From Lachnospiraceae bacterium (lineage in GTDB: Bacteria > Bacillota > Clostridia > Lachnospirales > Lachnospiraceae), in assembly GCA_015056735.1 (NCBI GenBank), contig SVFT01000003.1:124001-188000 (forward strand): a DNA stretch of 64,000 bases, read 5' to 3'. Positions 33,573 through 43,732 of the stretch are shown here, one piece after another. A model generated the notes under the pieces. It was not told where the DNA came from and made no database searches. It worked only from the letters and a program-made list of their open reading frames with translations. The position numbers were made by a program, and so were the translations under genes. Within the stretch, counting starts at the first letter, position 1. Every line of letters starts with the position of its first letter.

Positions 33573-35564
33573 CTATATGTGCAGATTAAGCGAAAAATCG
33601 CTCTTATCCAGACTGAAGTTGGGATTGTAGTACGGATCTCCTTTTGCAAGGACCGCTTCCCATTTCTTGCGAAAACGTGCCGATTCCTCGTCGTAGCGTG
33701 CCGCTTTTGCCTTGTTCTCGATATCGGATCCGCGAGATACGGATTCGTAATGATAGAGCTCCGCAAACGGCGTAAACACGTTGAGCAGACCCTTTTCGCG
33801 AAGGCGCAGGCAGAAGTCCACGTCATTGAGCGCAACGGCAAAGCTCTCATCAAGCCCGCCGAGCTCGTCGTAAAATGCCTTTTTTACAAGGAGGCAGGCA
33901 CCCGTTACGGCCGAAACATCCTGCGCGTAGCAGAGACGCCCCATATATCCCACGTTCTCGTAGTTCACTTTGTAATGCGAATGGCCCGCCGTCCGGTGTG
34001 CGCCGAGGCCAAGCACGATGCCCGCATGCTGGATCGTCTTATCCGCATAGTAGAGCTTTGCGCCCACCGCTCCGACATCCGGGCGCTGGCCGTACATCAG
34101 CATCTCTTCCATCCAGTCGGGTGTGATGACTTCCGTATCGTTGTTCAGAAGAAGCAGATATTCGCCCGTTGCAAAGCCGGCACCGAAATTGTTGATCTTA
34201 GAGTAGTTAAACTCACCTTCGTAGCGGACGACGCGGATCTGCGGATGCTTTTCGATCTCTTCGTAGTAATCCTCGATCTCCCTTGTCGACGAGTTATTCT
34301 CAATGACGATGATCTCAAAGTTATCGTATGTCGACTTATCGAGGATCGAACCGATACATCTGGAAAGATCGCTGTAATGGTCCTTGTTCGGGATCAGGAT
34401 CGAGATCTTCGGGAAAGCCGTCAGTTTGTAGCGGATCCGGAAGATCGTCTCAAACGCACGCGTGCTCGTGATCTCAAAATCCGTCATGCCGCATCGCGTC
34501 AGGTGATCTGCGACCGCATTCTTCGCCGCATTGATCGCATAGACCTTCGCGGAGATCCCGCTCGCCACACTCGCCTTGTGCGAGCGCCAATAGTATAGAA
34601 GCCGGGGCACGTGAACGACCTTCTTCGCGTTGGAGGTCAGGCGCAGGATCATGTCATGATCCTGTGAACCGTCAAACTTCGAGCGGAATAGCTCCGTCCC
34701 TTCGAGCAGTTCTCTGGAAAAAGCGCTGAAATGGCAGATGTAATTGTTCGCGCGCAGGTTATCGATCGCATAATCCGGCTTAAAGTGCAGCGTGATCATG
34801 TTTTCGATACTGCCGTTTTTGAAGGTTGCCTCATCGCAGTAAAGATAATCCGCGCCCTGCTCGCAGATCACCTTCATATACTCAAACAGAACGCTCGGAT
34901 GCAGGATATCATCGTGGTCAAAAAGCGCGATGTACTGCCCCGTGGCCATCTCATAGCACCTGTTGGTATTGCCTGCGATCCCTTCGTTCTTTTCCAGTTT
35001 TTTATATACGATACGCGGATCTTTTGCCGCATAGGCCTTTGCGATCTGCCCGACATACGCATGGTCTTCATCGGATCCGTCCGCCAGACAGAGCTCCCAT
35101 TTGCCGTATGTCTGCCAGATCACGGAATCGATCATCTCCGTAAGAAAATGCTTCGGCGTATTGTAGAGCGGTACCAGGATACTGAACGTGATATCTTTTG
35201 AAAACGTCGTATCACGCATCGCCTGCGCTTCTTCCGGCGTCGGGAAGCTTGCGCGCCCGTGCTGCTTCATCGCTTTCTTTTCGATCATCTTGTTGCGAAG
35301 CTTCCGCATGATCCCTTTCGGGCTTCCGAGTCGAACGATCCTGTCTTTGGTACGGATGATCACGTGGATCGTACCGCGAAGCGGAAACGTCATCTTCCAA
35401 AGCGGATTGTTCTTGATCCTCTTCAGCTGGAAGTCAAGGTCTTCGCATTTTGCTTCGGCATCGGATAATCTGCCCGCAAGGACGGCATTCTTCGCTTTTT
35501 CTTTTTCATATGCAAGGCGGTAATAGTTCTCGGGATCCGCCTGTCCTTTTACTTGTTCCTGCAT
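33573..35564 (-). CDS. Glycosyltransferase with two GT2 domains
   Basis: 663 residues. An N-terminal helical region with a coiled-coil stretch (residues 10-50) is followed by GT2 domain 1 (about 130-350: ILVPLYNTPKHF, LFDHDDILHP, YLYCDEATF) and GT2 domain 2 (about 385-640: ISILIPNKDHYSD, VIENNSST, LLLLNNDTEVI, GAVGAKLYY, VALNDVDFCLRLR). Such dual enzymes, including rhamnan synthases, lay down alternating linkages in a repeating polymer. Both active sites look intact. It follows the 631-residue relative, with which it probably cooperates. Confidence 0.88.
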   Translation of the reverse strand: MQEQVKGQADPENYYRLAYEKEKAKNAVLAGRLSDAEAKCEDLDFQLKRIKNNPLWKMTFPLRGTIHVIIRTKDRIVRLGSPKGIMRKLRNKMIEKKAMKQHGRASFPTPEEAQAMRDTTFSKDITFSILVPLYNTPKHFLTEMIDSVIWQTYGKWELCLADGSDEDHAYVGQIAKAYAAKDPRIVYKKLEKNEGIAGNTNRCYEMATGQYIALFDHDDILHPSVLFEYMKVICEQGADYLYCDEATFKNGSIENMITLHFKPDYAIDNLRANNYICHFSAFSRELLEGTELFRSKFDGSQDHDMILRLTSNAKKVVHVPRLLYYWRSHKASVASGISAKVYAINAAKNAVADHLTRCGMTDFEITSTRAFETIFRIRYKLTAFPKISILIPNKDHYSDLSRCIGSILDKSTYDNFEIIVIENNSSTREIEDYYEEIEKHPQIRVVRYEGEFNYSKINNFGAGFATGEYLLLLNNDTEVITPDWMEEMLMYGQRPDVGAVGAKLYYADKTIQHAGIVLGLGAHRTAGHSHYKVNYENVGYMGRLCYAQDVSAVTGACLLVKKAFYDELGGLDESFAVALNDVDFCLRLREKGLLNVFTPFAELYHYESVSRGSDIENKAKAARYDEESARFRKKWEAVLAKGDPYYNPNFSLDKSDFSLNLHI

Positions 35565-35618
35565 CTGTTATTCCTTATCGATATTTTTAGGAAACGCCTG
35601 CATAGTTTCCTTCGCATA

Positions 35619-37514
35619 CTATACCGTAAAGGTCTTCTCCGACATACGGTACAGCTTCTGCATCGAACACATATCCGATGCGACCATCGCCACACGGTAT
35701 GTATCCGGTATAAGATCCTGCTTCGGGATCCTGCAGACGAATCCGGCCAGCGCGACATTGGTCTCATCAGGCAGGATATCCACAACATCCTTCCGGTAAC
35801 GCGGGAGCACGGCAGCCTCATAGATCTGACCCTTCTCCCCCGCAAGCAGGAGTTTTCTCTGATAGCGCGCATTGTCCATTCCGAGCACGTAACTCCATCC
35901 TTCGATCCAGATCGTATCATCCTTCTCGTCGAATTCGAGTTTTTTCTCCTCGCGTGCATGCTCGGTGTTGACGGTCAGGCAGCCGTTCTCCCATTTTTCG
36001 GGGAGCGGTCCCCTGAATACCTTCAGCTTCGTATAGTAATCGCGCTTTTCGTATTCATACATAAATGCCGGCAGGTAGAGGTTTGAATGCACGGCAAGGT
36101 TGGGTGAATAGAACGGATCGAAGCTCTTTAAATGCGGATGTTTCCTGTACAGGATATCCTTTTCTTTGAGGAGCCTCACCCATTTTTCATCCGAAAGGTT
36201 ATCGTCGCCGCGGCTTAAGGATTCATGATGATAGAGCATCACATCCCCGCGAAAGACATTGTAATAGCCAAGATCGTGAAGCGCAAAATTGAGCTCCACA
36301 TCGTTGTAGGCAACCGCCATCTCCTCCGTCAGTCCGCCCGCGCGGCGATACTTGTCGCGATCGATCAGAAGGCATGCCGCCGTCACTCCTATCATATCAT
36401 ATACATGACGGTTCTGCCCGTGATAGTGCGATTCGCCGTCGTGCTTTTTCAGGAGCTTGTGCACCGGTCCCACTTTGATGTTGGTGATCCCGATATGCTG
36501 GATGATATCCGTTCCGGGATAGATCAGCTTCGCCCCGACCGCACCGACATGCGGCTCTTTGGCTTTGTCCAGAAGGAGCTTCAGCCAGTCAGCCTGCACG
36601 ATCTCCATATCATCGTTTAAGAAAAGCAGGTACTGCCCGGTCGCTTTGGAAACGCCCAGGTTGCACATTCTGGAAAAATTGAACGGCTGCGATTCATAGA
36701 TATACCGGAAGTTAAATGAAGCCGACATCTCTTCAAGCCGTTTGCGATTATCTTCGGTCGATCCGTTGTCGACAACGATGATCTCGAGCATGATCCCGGA
36801 AAGGTCAGTGCGCTCCAAAAGCGAAGAAATACAGGTCTTTAAGACATCCGGATTATCTTTGGAAGGAATGATCGCGGAAACCGTCATACGCTCCCACAAG
36901 TTAAATCCGCATTTGCGCTCGTCGTCTTCGGTGGAAGGCGGCATATGGATCAGCACTTTTCCGATCGGTGCGATCGCCTTTTTCTCATCATTGGCCTTGA
37001 TCCACCCGGCATCGGTGATCTCTTTCGTCACATAAAGAAGAAGATCATAGAAGCTGCCGGTATAGGCATCGGGAAGCAGGTCGCTCCTGATCGCGACAGC
37101 ATGCCCCATATACTGAAAACTGAGGAGTGTATCGGGCGACCATTGCGGTTTAAACCAGGGGGCTTTGCGAAGGCCGTCTTCTGTCACGTCCTCGTCAGCA
37201 TATGCGACCTGCACGTGCGGGTTTTCCCGGAAGAACGCGCCCACGACCGCTGCGGCCTTCTCTTCAAGGCTCCCGCGCGCATCGTAAAAAAGCGTAATCC
37301 CTTCGCGGTCCGTAAACGTCACACCGTCCCGCAGCGCATCCATCGGTTGCAAAGCCACCCCGGGCGCCGCCGGATAAGACCGGCTCTTCCAGCCCTCGTT
37401 TATAAGCGCCCATTGTCTGTAACAGTCCTTCTGGCGCACGGTTTCTGCCACGTATCTATTGTAACACCTGTTATATAATTGTCTCTGAACGTATGCTTTT
37501 ATCTTGCCAACCAT
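35619..37514 (-). CDS. Glycosyltransferase with one intact and one degenerate GT2 domain
   Basis: 631 residues. The first ~190 residues retain GT2 landmarks (AYADEDVTEDG, FKPQWSPDTLL) but have lost the opening beta strand and nucleotide loop, so domain 1 is degenerate. Domain 2 (about 210-460) is intact: VSAIIPSKDNPDV, VVDNGSTEDN, LLFLNDDMEIV, GAVGAKLIYP and VAYNDVELNFAL. A C-terminal beta-rich extension of about 130 residues has no assigned family. The start overlaps the methyltransferase-kinase stop by 16 bp, so the two genes are coupled. It should extend the same polymer as its neighbour. Confidence 0.85.
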   Translation of the reverse strand: MVGKIKAYVQRQLYNRCYNRYVAETVRQKDCYRQWALINEGWKSRSYPAAPGVALQPMDALRDGVTFTDREGITLFYDARGSLEEKAAAVVGAFFRENPHVQVAYADEDVTEDGLRKAPWFKPQWSPDTLLSFQYMGHAVAIRSDLLPDAYTGSFYDLLLYVTKEITDAGWIKANDEKKAIAPIGKVLIHMPPSTEDDERKCGFNLWERMTVSAIIPSKDNPDVLKTCISSLLERTDLSGIMLEIIVVDNGSTEDNRKRLEEMSASFNFRYIYESQPFNFSRMCNLGVSKATGQYLLFLNDDMEIVQADWLKLLLDKAKEPHVGAVGAKLIYPGTDIIQHIGITNIKVGPVHKLLKKHDGESHYHGQNRHVYDMIGVTAACLLIDRDKYRRAGGLTEEMAVAYNDVELNFALHDLGYYNVFRGDVMLYHHESLSRGDDNLSDEKWVRLLKEKDILYRKHPHLKSFDPFYSPNLAVHSNLYLPAFMYEYEKRDYYTKLKVFRGPLPEKWENGCLTVNTEHAREEKKLEFDEKDDTIWIEGWSYVLGMDNARYQRKLLLAGEKGQIYEAAVLPRYRKDVVDILPDETNVALAGFVCRIPKQDLIPDTYRVAMVASDMCSMQKLYRMSEKTFTV

Positions 37515-39571
37515 CTGCTTAAAAAGCCCGCACCCTTTTCTTTTCTGTCATGCGTCATACTCTCCGCCATTTCTTCGGAGATCCGCACAACGCTGATCAC
37601 GGCTTCGATCGTCTGCTTCTTGCCATCCCCTGCGCCAAGGCCCTTTACGTTGATCGTAATGTTCGGATCCTTTGTGTTAAAGACAGCTGTATCTTCAGAA
37701 ATTAAAACTCCATTTAACAAGATGCGTCCCGACGGCATATCAAGCTGCTTTTTCCCGACACGCAGATCGTGAAGCTGTACGATGCAGCGATCCAGTGCCG
37801 GATCCAGGCGGATCGCCGTCACATCGGAGGCAAACTCCGCCTTCACCGTGAAAGGCTCTTTTTCCGTATACCCCTTCAGGGCAAAATAGGACTGCTCTTC
37901 GTTAAAGCCCGCGCCGTTGTCCTCATAGATCTGTACACGGTTACGATGTTCCTCGTGGAGATAACGATGCATGATATGCAGTCCGGGAACGATCGGGTAT
38001 CCGATCGCATTGCGGATCTCCGTCATGGACATACCGTCCCCTGTGGACATCTTCTGGAAGACCGCCTCCCGGTGAATGAGATCGCCGATCTGTTCATAGG
38101 TAAGACCAAGGTGCATCTTCATCATATCAAATGCGATATCGCGCCTTTTCTCACCGCCGAGTGAATAGCAGTAGAGCGCTCGCGAAGCCATGTTCTTGGC
38201 GGAAAGGCGCTTGGTCGAAGTCCACTCATAATCGATCGCCGTCCACTTCATGTCATCCACGATGATATTCGAGAAGATCAGATCATAATCAAAAACCGTC
38301 GGTTTCTTCGGAAAGTCGATCAGATTAAAGTATTTTAAGAAAAGCTCTTCGAACCGTCTGGTGTCGCCGCGATACAGCGCCTCATCCAGAAGATCTTCAA
38401 GCGTTCTGCCCGTTACGTACTCAAGCTGCGCGACATTCCCGTCCAGCATGCATCGGTTGATCGCGAGTTCACTGCCCGCGTATTCTTCTTCGAGCTTGCC
38501 GTAGTTCTCATAGATCCCGCGGATATGGCCGGCGGCTTCCGGCGTCAGCGGATACTTGCGGACCACGCGCTCACCGTTTATATCCTCGATCTGCGTTCTG
38601 ACGGCATATTTCGGAGCACGGTCATTGGAAAACTTCACGTAATCGATCGGAAAATCCTTTCCGATCACGACAAGGAACGAATTGGAAAACTCCGGAAACA
38701 TCCCGTCTCCGATAAGATTGTCAAAAACACGCGTTTCATCAAAAAGAAGCAGTCTGTCCCTGTCAAAATTGCGCATGTTGTTGGTCAGTTCACCGCGCAT
38801 CGGAAGGCGCCTGTCGGAATAGAGTGTCGTCATGAACTTATAATCGGGATAAGGATAATAGAATGTATGCTCCTTCACCCCGCAGTCCGCAAAGATCGAG
38901 CACAGCGCACTTTTGGAAAAAGTCCGTGCCGCGCCACCGTTCGGATACCCTTCCAGCCCGGCGAAATGCTCGCCGACATGGTCTTCACGGCAGCCGGCCC
39001 AATACTTTAAGCCGTATTTATTCTCGATCGCCATGACGAGGCGCCCGCCTTCTTTCAAGTGGCGCATCAGGATCTGCAAAAACGTATGGAACGGCGCTTC
39101 ACCGCCGATATAGCTCTGCGCATATTCAAATACGCCGATCAGGTAGATATAGTCATAATCCGTATCCAGATGCGGCTCGATATCCTGAAAATTGCCAAGC
39201 TTGATCGTCACATTGTCACAGTCGGGATGGCGGTAGGCATTGATCAGACTCCGCTTTTTGGATAGATCGATGCATGTCACTTCCTTTGCTCTTGCAGAAA
39301 GTGCTCCCGTGATCGCACCGCATCCGCTTCCGACCTCCAGAACCTTGGCGCCCTGCTCCATCGGGATCCAGCTGACGATATTCTCTCGCTGCGGCGAGAG
39401 ATGATACAGAATCGGCCAGTTCTTCCGCTCTTCGATGACTCTGCGAAAATCTTTCTTCCTGCTCTGCTTCGCTATACTTAAGATCTCATTTTCGATCGCA
39501 CCGTCGCAGTAAAGGTCCTGCCCCGGATAGAATGTCTCGTCTATCGTAATGCTGCCGATTTGTTTTGCCAT
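37499..39571 (-). CDS. Methyltransferase-kinase fusion, WbdD-like
   Basis: 690 residues. Residues about 60-290 are a class I methyltransferase: KVLEVGSGCGAITGAL (SAM motif I), VTCIDLSKKR, and VMAIENKYGLKYW. Residues about 300-540 look like a small-molecule-kinase fold: the lysine region RVVRKYPLT, a catalytic loop DYDLIFSNIIV (Asp and Asn spaced as in HxDxxxxN) and a metal loop AIDYEWT. A beta domain ends the protein. This order matches WbdD, which caps O-polysaccharide chains with methyl and phosphate before ABC export. The gene is directly after the Wzt-like ATPase. ATG at 39571 follows GGGGAG; a TTG at 39592 is the alternative. Confidence 0.8.
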   Translation of the reverse strand: MAKQIGSITIDETFYPGQDLYCDGAIENEILSIAKQSRKKDFRRVIEERKNWPILYHLSPQRENIVSWIPMEQGAKVLEVGSGCGAITGALSARAKEVTCIDLSKKRSLINAYRHPDCDNVTIKLGNFQDIEPHLDTDYDYIYLIGVFEYAQSYIGGEAPFHTFLQILMRHLKEGGRLVMAIENKYGLKYWAGCREDHVGEHFAGLEGYPNGGAARTFSKSALCSIFADCGVKEHTFYYPYPDYKFMTTLYSDRRLPMRGELTNNMRNFDRDRLLLFDETRVFDNLIGDGMFPEFSNSFLVVIGKDFPIDYVKFSNDRAPKYAVRTQIEDINGERVVRKYPLTPEAAGHIRGIYENYGKLEEEYAGSELAINRCMLDGNVAQLEYVTGRTLEDLLDEALYRGDTRRFEELFLKYFNLIDFPKKPTVFDYDLIFSNIIVDDMKWTAIDYEWTSTKRLSAKNMASRALYCYSLGGEKRRDIAFDMMKMHLGLTYEQIGDLIHREAVFQKMSTGDGMSMTEIRNAIGYPIVPGLHIMHRYLHEEHRNRVQIYEDNGAGFNEEQSYFALKGYTEKEPFTVKAEFASDVTAIRLDPALDRCIVQLHDLRVGKKQLDMPSGRILLNGVLISEDTAVFNTKDPNITINVKGLGAGDGKKQTIEAVISVVRISEEMAESMTHDRKEKGAGFLSRWLAR

Positions 39572-39572
39572 A

Positions 39573-40835
39573 TTACTCCCCGCTGTCTTCAACCGTGACC
39601 GTACTGTTCATGTCAAAGTACCCGACCGTATTCTTGTCGGAAATGACCGTGATATTGGCCACGTCATATAATCTGTGGTACACCTTGAAGGTATCTCCCT
39701 CATATCCTGTCAGGCCGAGCGAGATCAGATACTCACCGCCCTGCAGGTCCATCCGCTGCGTAAAGACTGCCGTCTTTTTTTCACCCGCATGTACAGGCTC
39801 TAAGAAGCTCTTCTCCACCATCGAGTTCGTCCCCGTGATCTCCACGCCGAGCGGATTCTTGATCGAACAGGCAAAGATCGGGGCCTGCAGATCCTCATAG
39901 AATTCTGTTGTCATGTGGACGGAGAATCTGCTTCCCTTTAAGATCGCATTGGTCCGAACGCCCTTGTCATCCGTAATATAGCATCCCGTGATGCGCGCCT
40001 GACCGGTTCCGTACTCGAGCGTTCCCGCCGCCTTTTCCCTGATCGAATCGTCATGGAGCAGGTTCGTCCCGTCATCTGCATCTTCCGGCACCGCATACTG
40101 GCCGACCAAAAGCTGCTTGTACGCATCGATCATCTTCTTGGGCGAACCTTCCTGAAGCTTCACGCCCTTGTTTAAAAGGACCACGCGGTCACAGTATTTG
40201 CTGACGCTGGACAGATCATGGCTGACAAAAAGGATGGTCTTGCCCATGCGTTTGAACTCTTCGAATTTGTGATAGCACTTCGCCTGAAAGAAAACGTCAC
40301 CGACAGAAAGCGCCTCGTCTACGATCAGGATCTCCGGATCGATATTGATGGCAACGGCAAAGGCCAGTCGCACGAACATACCGCTCGAATATGTCTTGAC
40401 CGGCTGATGCACGTAATCACCGATATCCGCAAAATCCAGAATATCCTGCAGCCTTGCATCGATCTCTTCTTTGGAAAAGCCGATCATCGTACCGTTTAAG
40501 TAGATGTTCTCGATGCCGTCGTATTCCATGTTAAATCCGGCGCCCAGCTCCAGAAGTGCGGAGATACGCCCATCAACCGTCACGTTGCCGGACGAAGGGT
40601 TCAATACACCGGTGATGATCTTTAAGATCGTGGACTTGCCGGATCCGTTCGTTCCGATGATACCGACCGTCTCGCCCTTTTTGACCGAGAGGTTCACATC
40701 CTTAAGCGCATAGTGTTCTTTGTAGCGCTTTTTGCGCGTCAGGCCGAGCGATTCTTTCAGACGATCGATGGGACGATCATATAATTTATAGATTTTATTC
40801 ACGTGGTCTACACGTATCGCGATATTGTCTTCCAT
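39573..40835 (-). CDS. Glycan-export ABC ATPase with C-terminal Wzt domain
   Basis: 420 residues. The N-terminal ATPase (about 1-245) has GTNGSGKSTILKI, YSSGMFVRLAFAVAI and ILIVDEALSVGD, the pattern of TagH/Wzt/KpsT polysaccharide exporters. The C-terminal ~150 residues (from about 270) form a beta domain like Wzt-C, which in Gram-negatives binds the modified chain end. Gram-positive TagH lacks a Wzt-C-type domain, so this version points to recognition of a capped glycan. It lies 12 bp after the permease and 1 bp before the methyltransferase-kinase. Confidence 0.92.
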   Translation of the reverse strand: MEDNIAIRVDHVNKIYKLYDRPIDRLKESLGLTRKKRYKEHYALKDVNLSVKKGETVGIIGTNGSGKSTILKIITGVLNPSSGNVTVDGRISALLELGAGFNMEYDGIENIYLNGTMIGFSKEEIDARLQDILDFADIGDYVHQPVKTYSSGMFVRLAFAVAINIDPEILIVDEALSVGDVFFQAKCYHKFEEFKRMGKTILFVSHDLSSVSKYCDRVVLLNKGVKLQEGSPKKMIDAYKQLLVGQYAVPEDADDGTNLLHDDSIREKAAGTLEYGTGQARITGCYITDDKGVRTNAILKGSRFSVHMTTEFYEDLQAPIFACSIKNPLGVEITGTNSMVEKSFLEPVHAGEKKTAVFTQRMDLQGGEYLISLGLTGYEGDTFKVYHRLYDVANITVISDKNTVGYFDMNSTVTVEDSGE

Positions 40836-40847
40836 GATCCGTCTCCG

Positions 40848-41843
40848 TTACAATACGTCCGCAAAGTGGACTTTCAGTCGTTTGAAGAAAAGTGCTCCGA
40901 CGCCGAATACGACTGCCGTCACAATCCAGAAATACATCGTGGAGTAAAAATCTTCCCAGAACCATGTTTTCTCAAGAAGCGCGCTCCGATAGCCGTTCAC
41001 GATGTAGAAAACCGGATTCAGTTTAAAGAGGATCTGATACTCTTCCGGCAGGATACTGATCTTCCAGAGGATCGGCGTCGCCCACATGCCGACCTGCAGG
41101 ATGATCGCAATGATCTGCGTCAGATCGCGGAAAAAGATCACGATCGAGCAGGTCGCATATGACAGCCCCAGCACAAAGATAAACAGGCACAGGCTGAAGT
41201 AGAAGATCTGAAGTGTATAAAGATCCGGATAAAAGCCGTGGCATGCAAACAGGATCAGCATGAACAGCACAAAAAAGCCATGGATAAACGTGGCTGCAAT
41301 GATCTTGATGATCGGAATGATCGAGATCTTGAAAACAACTTTCTTGACCAGATAGCTGTATTCCAAAAGTGCGGTCGTTCCGTTGCTTAATGCCTCGGCA
41401 AAGTAAAACCACGGCACGATCCCGGCAGTCAGCCAGAGAACGTACGGTGCGTCGCCGCCTCCCGCAAGGCGTTCCGCCTTGGCATTAAACCCTTTTTCAA
41501 AAACAAACCAGTATACCAGGATCGTTACGACGGGCTGGACAAAAGCCCACACCATACCCAGATACGACCCGGCATAACGTGTCTTGAAGTCATTGATCGA
41601 AAGCTTGCGGATCAGCTTACGGTTCTGCCAGAGCTCAACAGGCAGGATCGCGAGCTTATCATACAGCACATAAAACAGCACAAGGCTGACAAGCACGATC
41701 ACGGTCGCGATCGTTTTCTTCACAAGCTCATCCTGCGGATTTGCGAACTGGTTCTCGTGAAGGAGCAGGATCGCCAGAAACACGATCGCGATGACGGTCA
41801 CCAGTCCTTCTATGATCTTTTTGCGGTTACTGTCAGTAAACAT
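40848..41843 (-). CDS. Glycan-export ABC permease (TagG/Wzm type)
   Basis: 331 residues with eight predicted helices. The first two helices (about 10-65) are a short N-terminal extension; the ABC-2 core follows with FKTRYAGSYLGMVWAFVQP, a segment diagnostic of TagG/Wzm/KpsM-type transporters, and the WATPILWKISILPEEYQ re-entrant region. With the downstream ATPase it moves a lipid-linked glycan to the outer face of the membrane. It follows rfbC by five bases. Confidence 0.93.
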   Translation of the reverse strand: MFTDSNRKKIIEGLVTVIAIVFLAILLLHENQFANPQDELVKKTIATVIVLVSLVLFYVLYDKLAILPVELWQNRKLIRKLSINDFKTRYAGSYLGMVWAFVQPVVTILVYWFVFEKGFNAKAERLAGGGDAPYVLWLTAGIVPWFYFAEALSNGTTALLEYSYLVKKVVFKISIIPIIKIIAATFIHGFFVLFMLILFACHGFYPDLYTLQIFYFSLCLFIFVLGLSYATCSIVIFFRDLTQIIAIILQVGMWATPILWKISILPEEYQILFKLNPVFYIVNGYRSALLEKTWFWEDFYSTMYFWIVTAVVFGVGALFFKRLKVHFADVL

Positions 41844-41848
41844 GCAGA

Positions 41849-42406
41849 TTATTTTTCCTTTTTATATTCTTTGATACCGGGCCATTTCTTGTCCTTCTCG
41901 GACTGGATCAGCTCCATGCCCTCTTCGATCGGCCATTCTACTCCGATGTCGGGATCATTCCAGAGAAGACCGCCCTCATCGTTCGGATGATAGAAGTCCG
42001 TGCATTTGTAAACAAACTCCGCGTAATCGGACAGAACGAGAAAGCCGTGTGCAAAGTTCTTCGGGATAAAGAACTGCTTCTTGTTCTCGGCGGAAAGCTT
42101 TACGCCGAACCACTTGCCGTATGTCTTAGAGCCCTCGCGTAAATCGACAGCAACGTCGAAAACTTCACCGTTTACAACACGGACAAGCTTATCCTGCGGA
42201 TAATTGATCTGGAAATGCAGGCCGCGCAGCACACCCTTCTTGGACGCAGACTGATTGTCCTGTACAAAAACCTGATCGATGCCGATCTCTTTAAAGTCGT
42301 TATACTGATAAGTCTCCATGAAATAGCCGCGTTCGTCACCGTGAACAGCCGGTGTAATCACTTTCAGTCCCTCGATCTCACACGTTTCGACAGTAAGTTT
42401 TCCCAT
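41849..42406 (-). CDS. rfbC: dTDP-4-dehydrorhamnose 3,5-epimerase
   Basis: 185 residues, cupin fold, cytoplasmic. Epimerises dTDP-4-keto-6-deoxyglucose at C3 and C5 in dTDP-L-rhamnose synthesis. Motifs: HGDERGYFMETYQ, the catalytic His in VLRGLHFQ, VVNGEVFDVAVDLR, and the Tyr in EFVYKCTDFYHP. Active site appears complete. It lies between a GH25 gene and the exporter permease, three genes after rfbB and two after rfbA; no rfbD reductase is in the window, so either it lies elsewhere or the final sugar is not rhamnose. Confidence 0.93.
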   Translation of the reverse strand: MGKLTVETCEIEGLKVITPAVHGDERGYFMETYQYNDFKEIGIDQVFVQDNQSASKKGVLRGLHFQINYPQDKLVRVVNGEVFDVAVDLREGSKTYGKWFGVKLSAENKKQFFIPKNFAHGFLVLSDYAEFVYKCTDFYHPNDEGGLLWNDPDIGVEWPIEEGMELIQSEKDKKWPGIKEYKKEK

Positions 42407-42424
42407 TGTTAAATCTCCTTTTAA

Positions 42425-43732
42425 TTATTCCTTTGTGTAGCTGATATCAAAATCGACACGGCCGTCGATTCCTTCGATCGAACCGTTCGATGTATATTGC
42501 CACATCTCATACTTGCCCTCATACTTCGGGCTCTCTCTGTACTCTGCAAGCCAGATCACGTAATCATCCAGCTGCTTCACATCGAGATTGTTGTTATACC
42601 AGTTGCGCGATGCATAAACGCCCGCCTTATAACCGGCACTCTCGATCGTCTCACAGAATGCCTTGCAGATCTGTGTACGGACCGCCGGATTCATCACATC
42701 GGCGCGTCCTTTGCCGCCGGCGCCCTCCGTATCGATAAAGATCGGATATTCAAGGAACGATGCATCCGTAAGCGCAAGCGCCATGCTGGCCTCTTCAACC
42801 GCTTCCACCGGATCGGTCGCCTGTGTGAAAAAGTACAGGCCCACCTTGATGCCTGCCGCCTTAGCACCTTCAAGATTCTTTTTGAAATACGGATCCTCAA
42901 CAAGCGCGCCCGTCACGCTGCCGCGATATCCGCAGCGGATGATCGCAAACTCAACGCCGCTTGCCGCGACCTGATCCCAATTGATCTCTTTGTTCCATTT
43001 GGAGACATCGATACCGAAATGTGCATTGCCTTCACCGAGACGCTTGTCCGTCAGTTCCGTCTTGTCACGGTCTTCTTCCGCCCCGTTCTTCGCACTGTCC
43101 TCCGCTTCGGCGTCGATCTCATCCTCCGTCTTGATCAGGAGCGAGATATCATCGATCTTCGTGTACTCAACGTTGTCCTTTACATGTACACGGACCGCGT
43201 TCTGCGGCACCTTATAGCCCTCAACCTCTTCAAGCTTCACCTCGTAATCGCCGGCCTTCAGGTCGCCGACATAGATGATCCCGTCCGCATCCAGATCCTT
43301 ATACTCCTGATCGTCGATCTTGACAAAAAGCGAGTGCCCTTTCACAAGCTCGCCTTCGTCATTGAGTACATGGATCCTGATATCGCGCTGTACGCTCGTC
43401 GCAAAAAGCGAGAGTTTCTTGCCGATGCGAAGCTGCATTTTCTCAAACCTCGTGGGATCCTGGTCAAAAAAGGTCTGATCCTCACGATACGCATACAGTG
43501 CAGGATCAGTCAGGTCTGTCTGATCGATCTTTGCATTTGCAGTCACCGAAGCTTCCGCTGCCGCCTGCGCCTGCACGTTTTCTTTCTGTGCGGCGCCGGC
43601 CTCATGGCCTGCATCAGCATCCTTGGATGAACGGTTCTGCTTTACGATATTCAATACCAGCACGGTCCCTATGATCAGAAATATACACAGAACCGCGGAA
43701 ACGATGGTGATTCGTTTCAGTTTAGAGTCCAT
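42425..43732 (-). CDS. GH25 muramidase-like protein, membrane-anchored
   Basis: 435 residues. One N-terminal helix (about 8-29), a Lys/Ala/Glu-rich linker, an unassigned domain (about 112-210) shared with the larger GH25 protein, and a GH25 domain (about 238-435) with [19 protein letters not shown] and the catalytic Asp334/Glu336 in IFIDTEG. GH25 enzymes cleave peptidoglycan between MurNAc and GlcNAc. The ATG at 43732 lies in the 3' end of rfbA (11-bp overlap) with AGAGG upstream, so its translation is coupled to dTDP-sugar synthesis. Confidence 0.9.
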   Translation of the reverse strand: MDSKLKRITIVSAVLCIFLIIGTVLVLNIVKQNRSSKDADAGHEAGAAQKENVQAQAAAEASVTANAKIDQTDLTDPALYAYREDQTFFDQDPTRFEKMQLRIGKKLSLFATSVQRDIRIHVLNDEGELVKGHSLFVKIDDQEYKDLDADGIIYVGDLKAGDYEVKLEEVEGYKVPQNAVRVHVKDNVEYTKIDDISLLIKTEDEIDAEAEDSAKNGAEEDRDKTELTDKRLGEGNAHFGIDVSKWNKEINWDQVAASGVEFAIIRCGYRGSVTGALVEDPYFKKNLEGAKAAGIKVGLYFFTQATDPVEAVEEASMALALTDASFLEYPIFIDTEGAGGKGRADVMNPAVRTQICKAFCETIESAGYKAGVYASRNWYNNNLDVKQLDDYVIWLAEYRESPKYEGKYEMWQYTSNGSIEGIDGRVDFDISYTKE

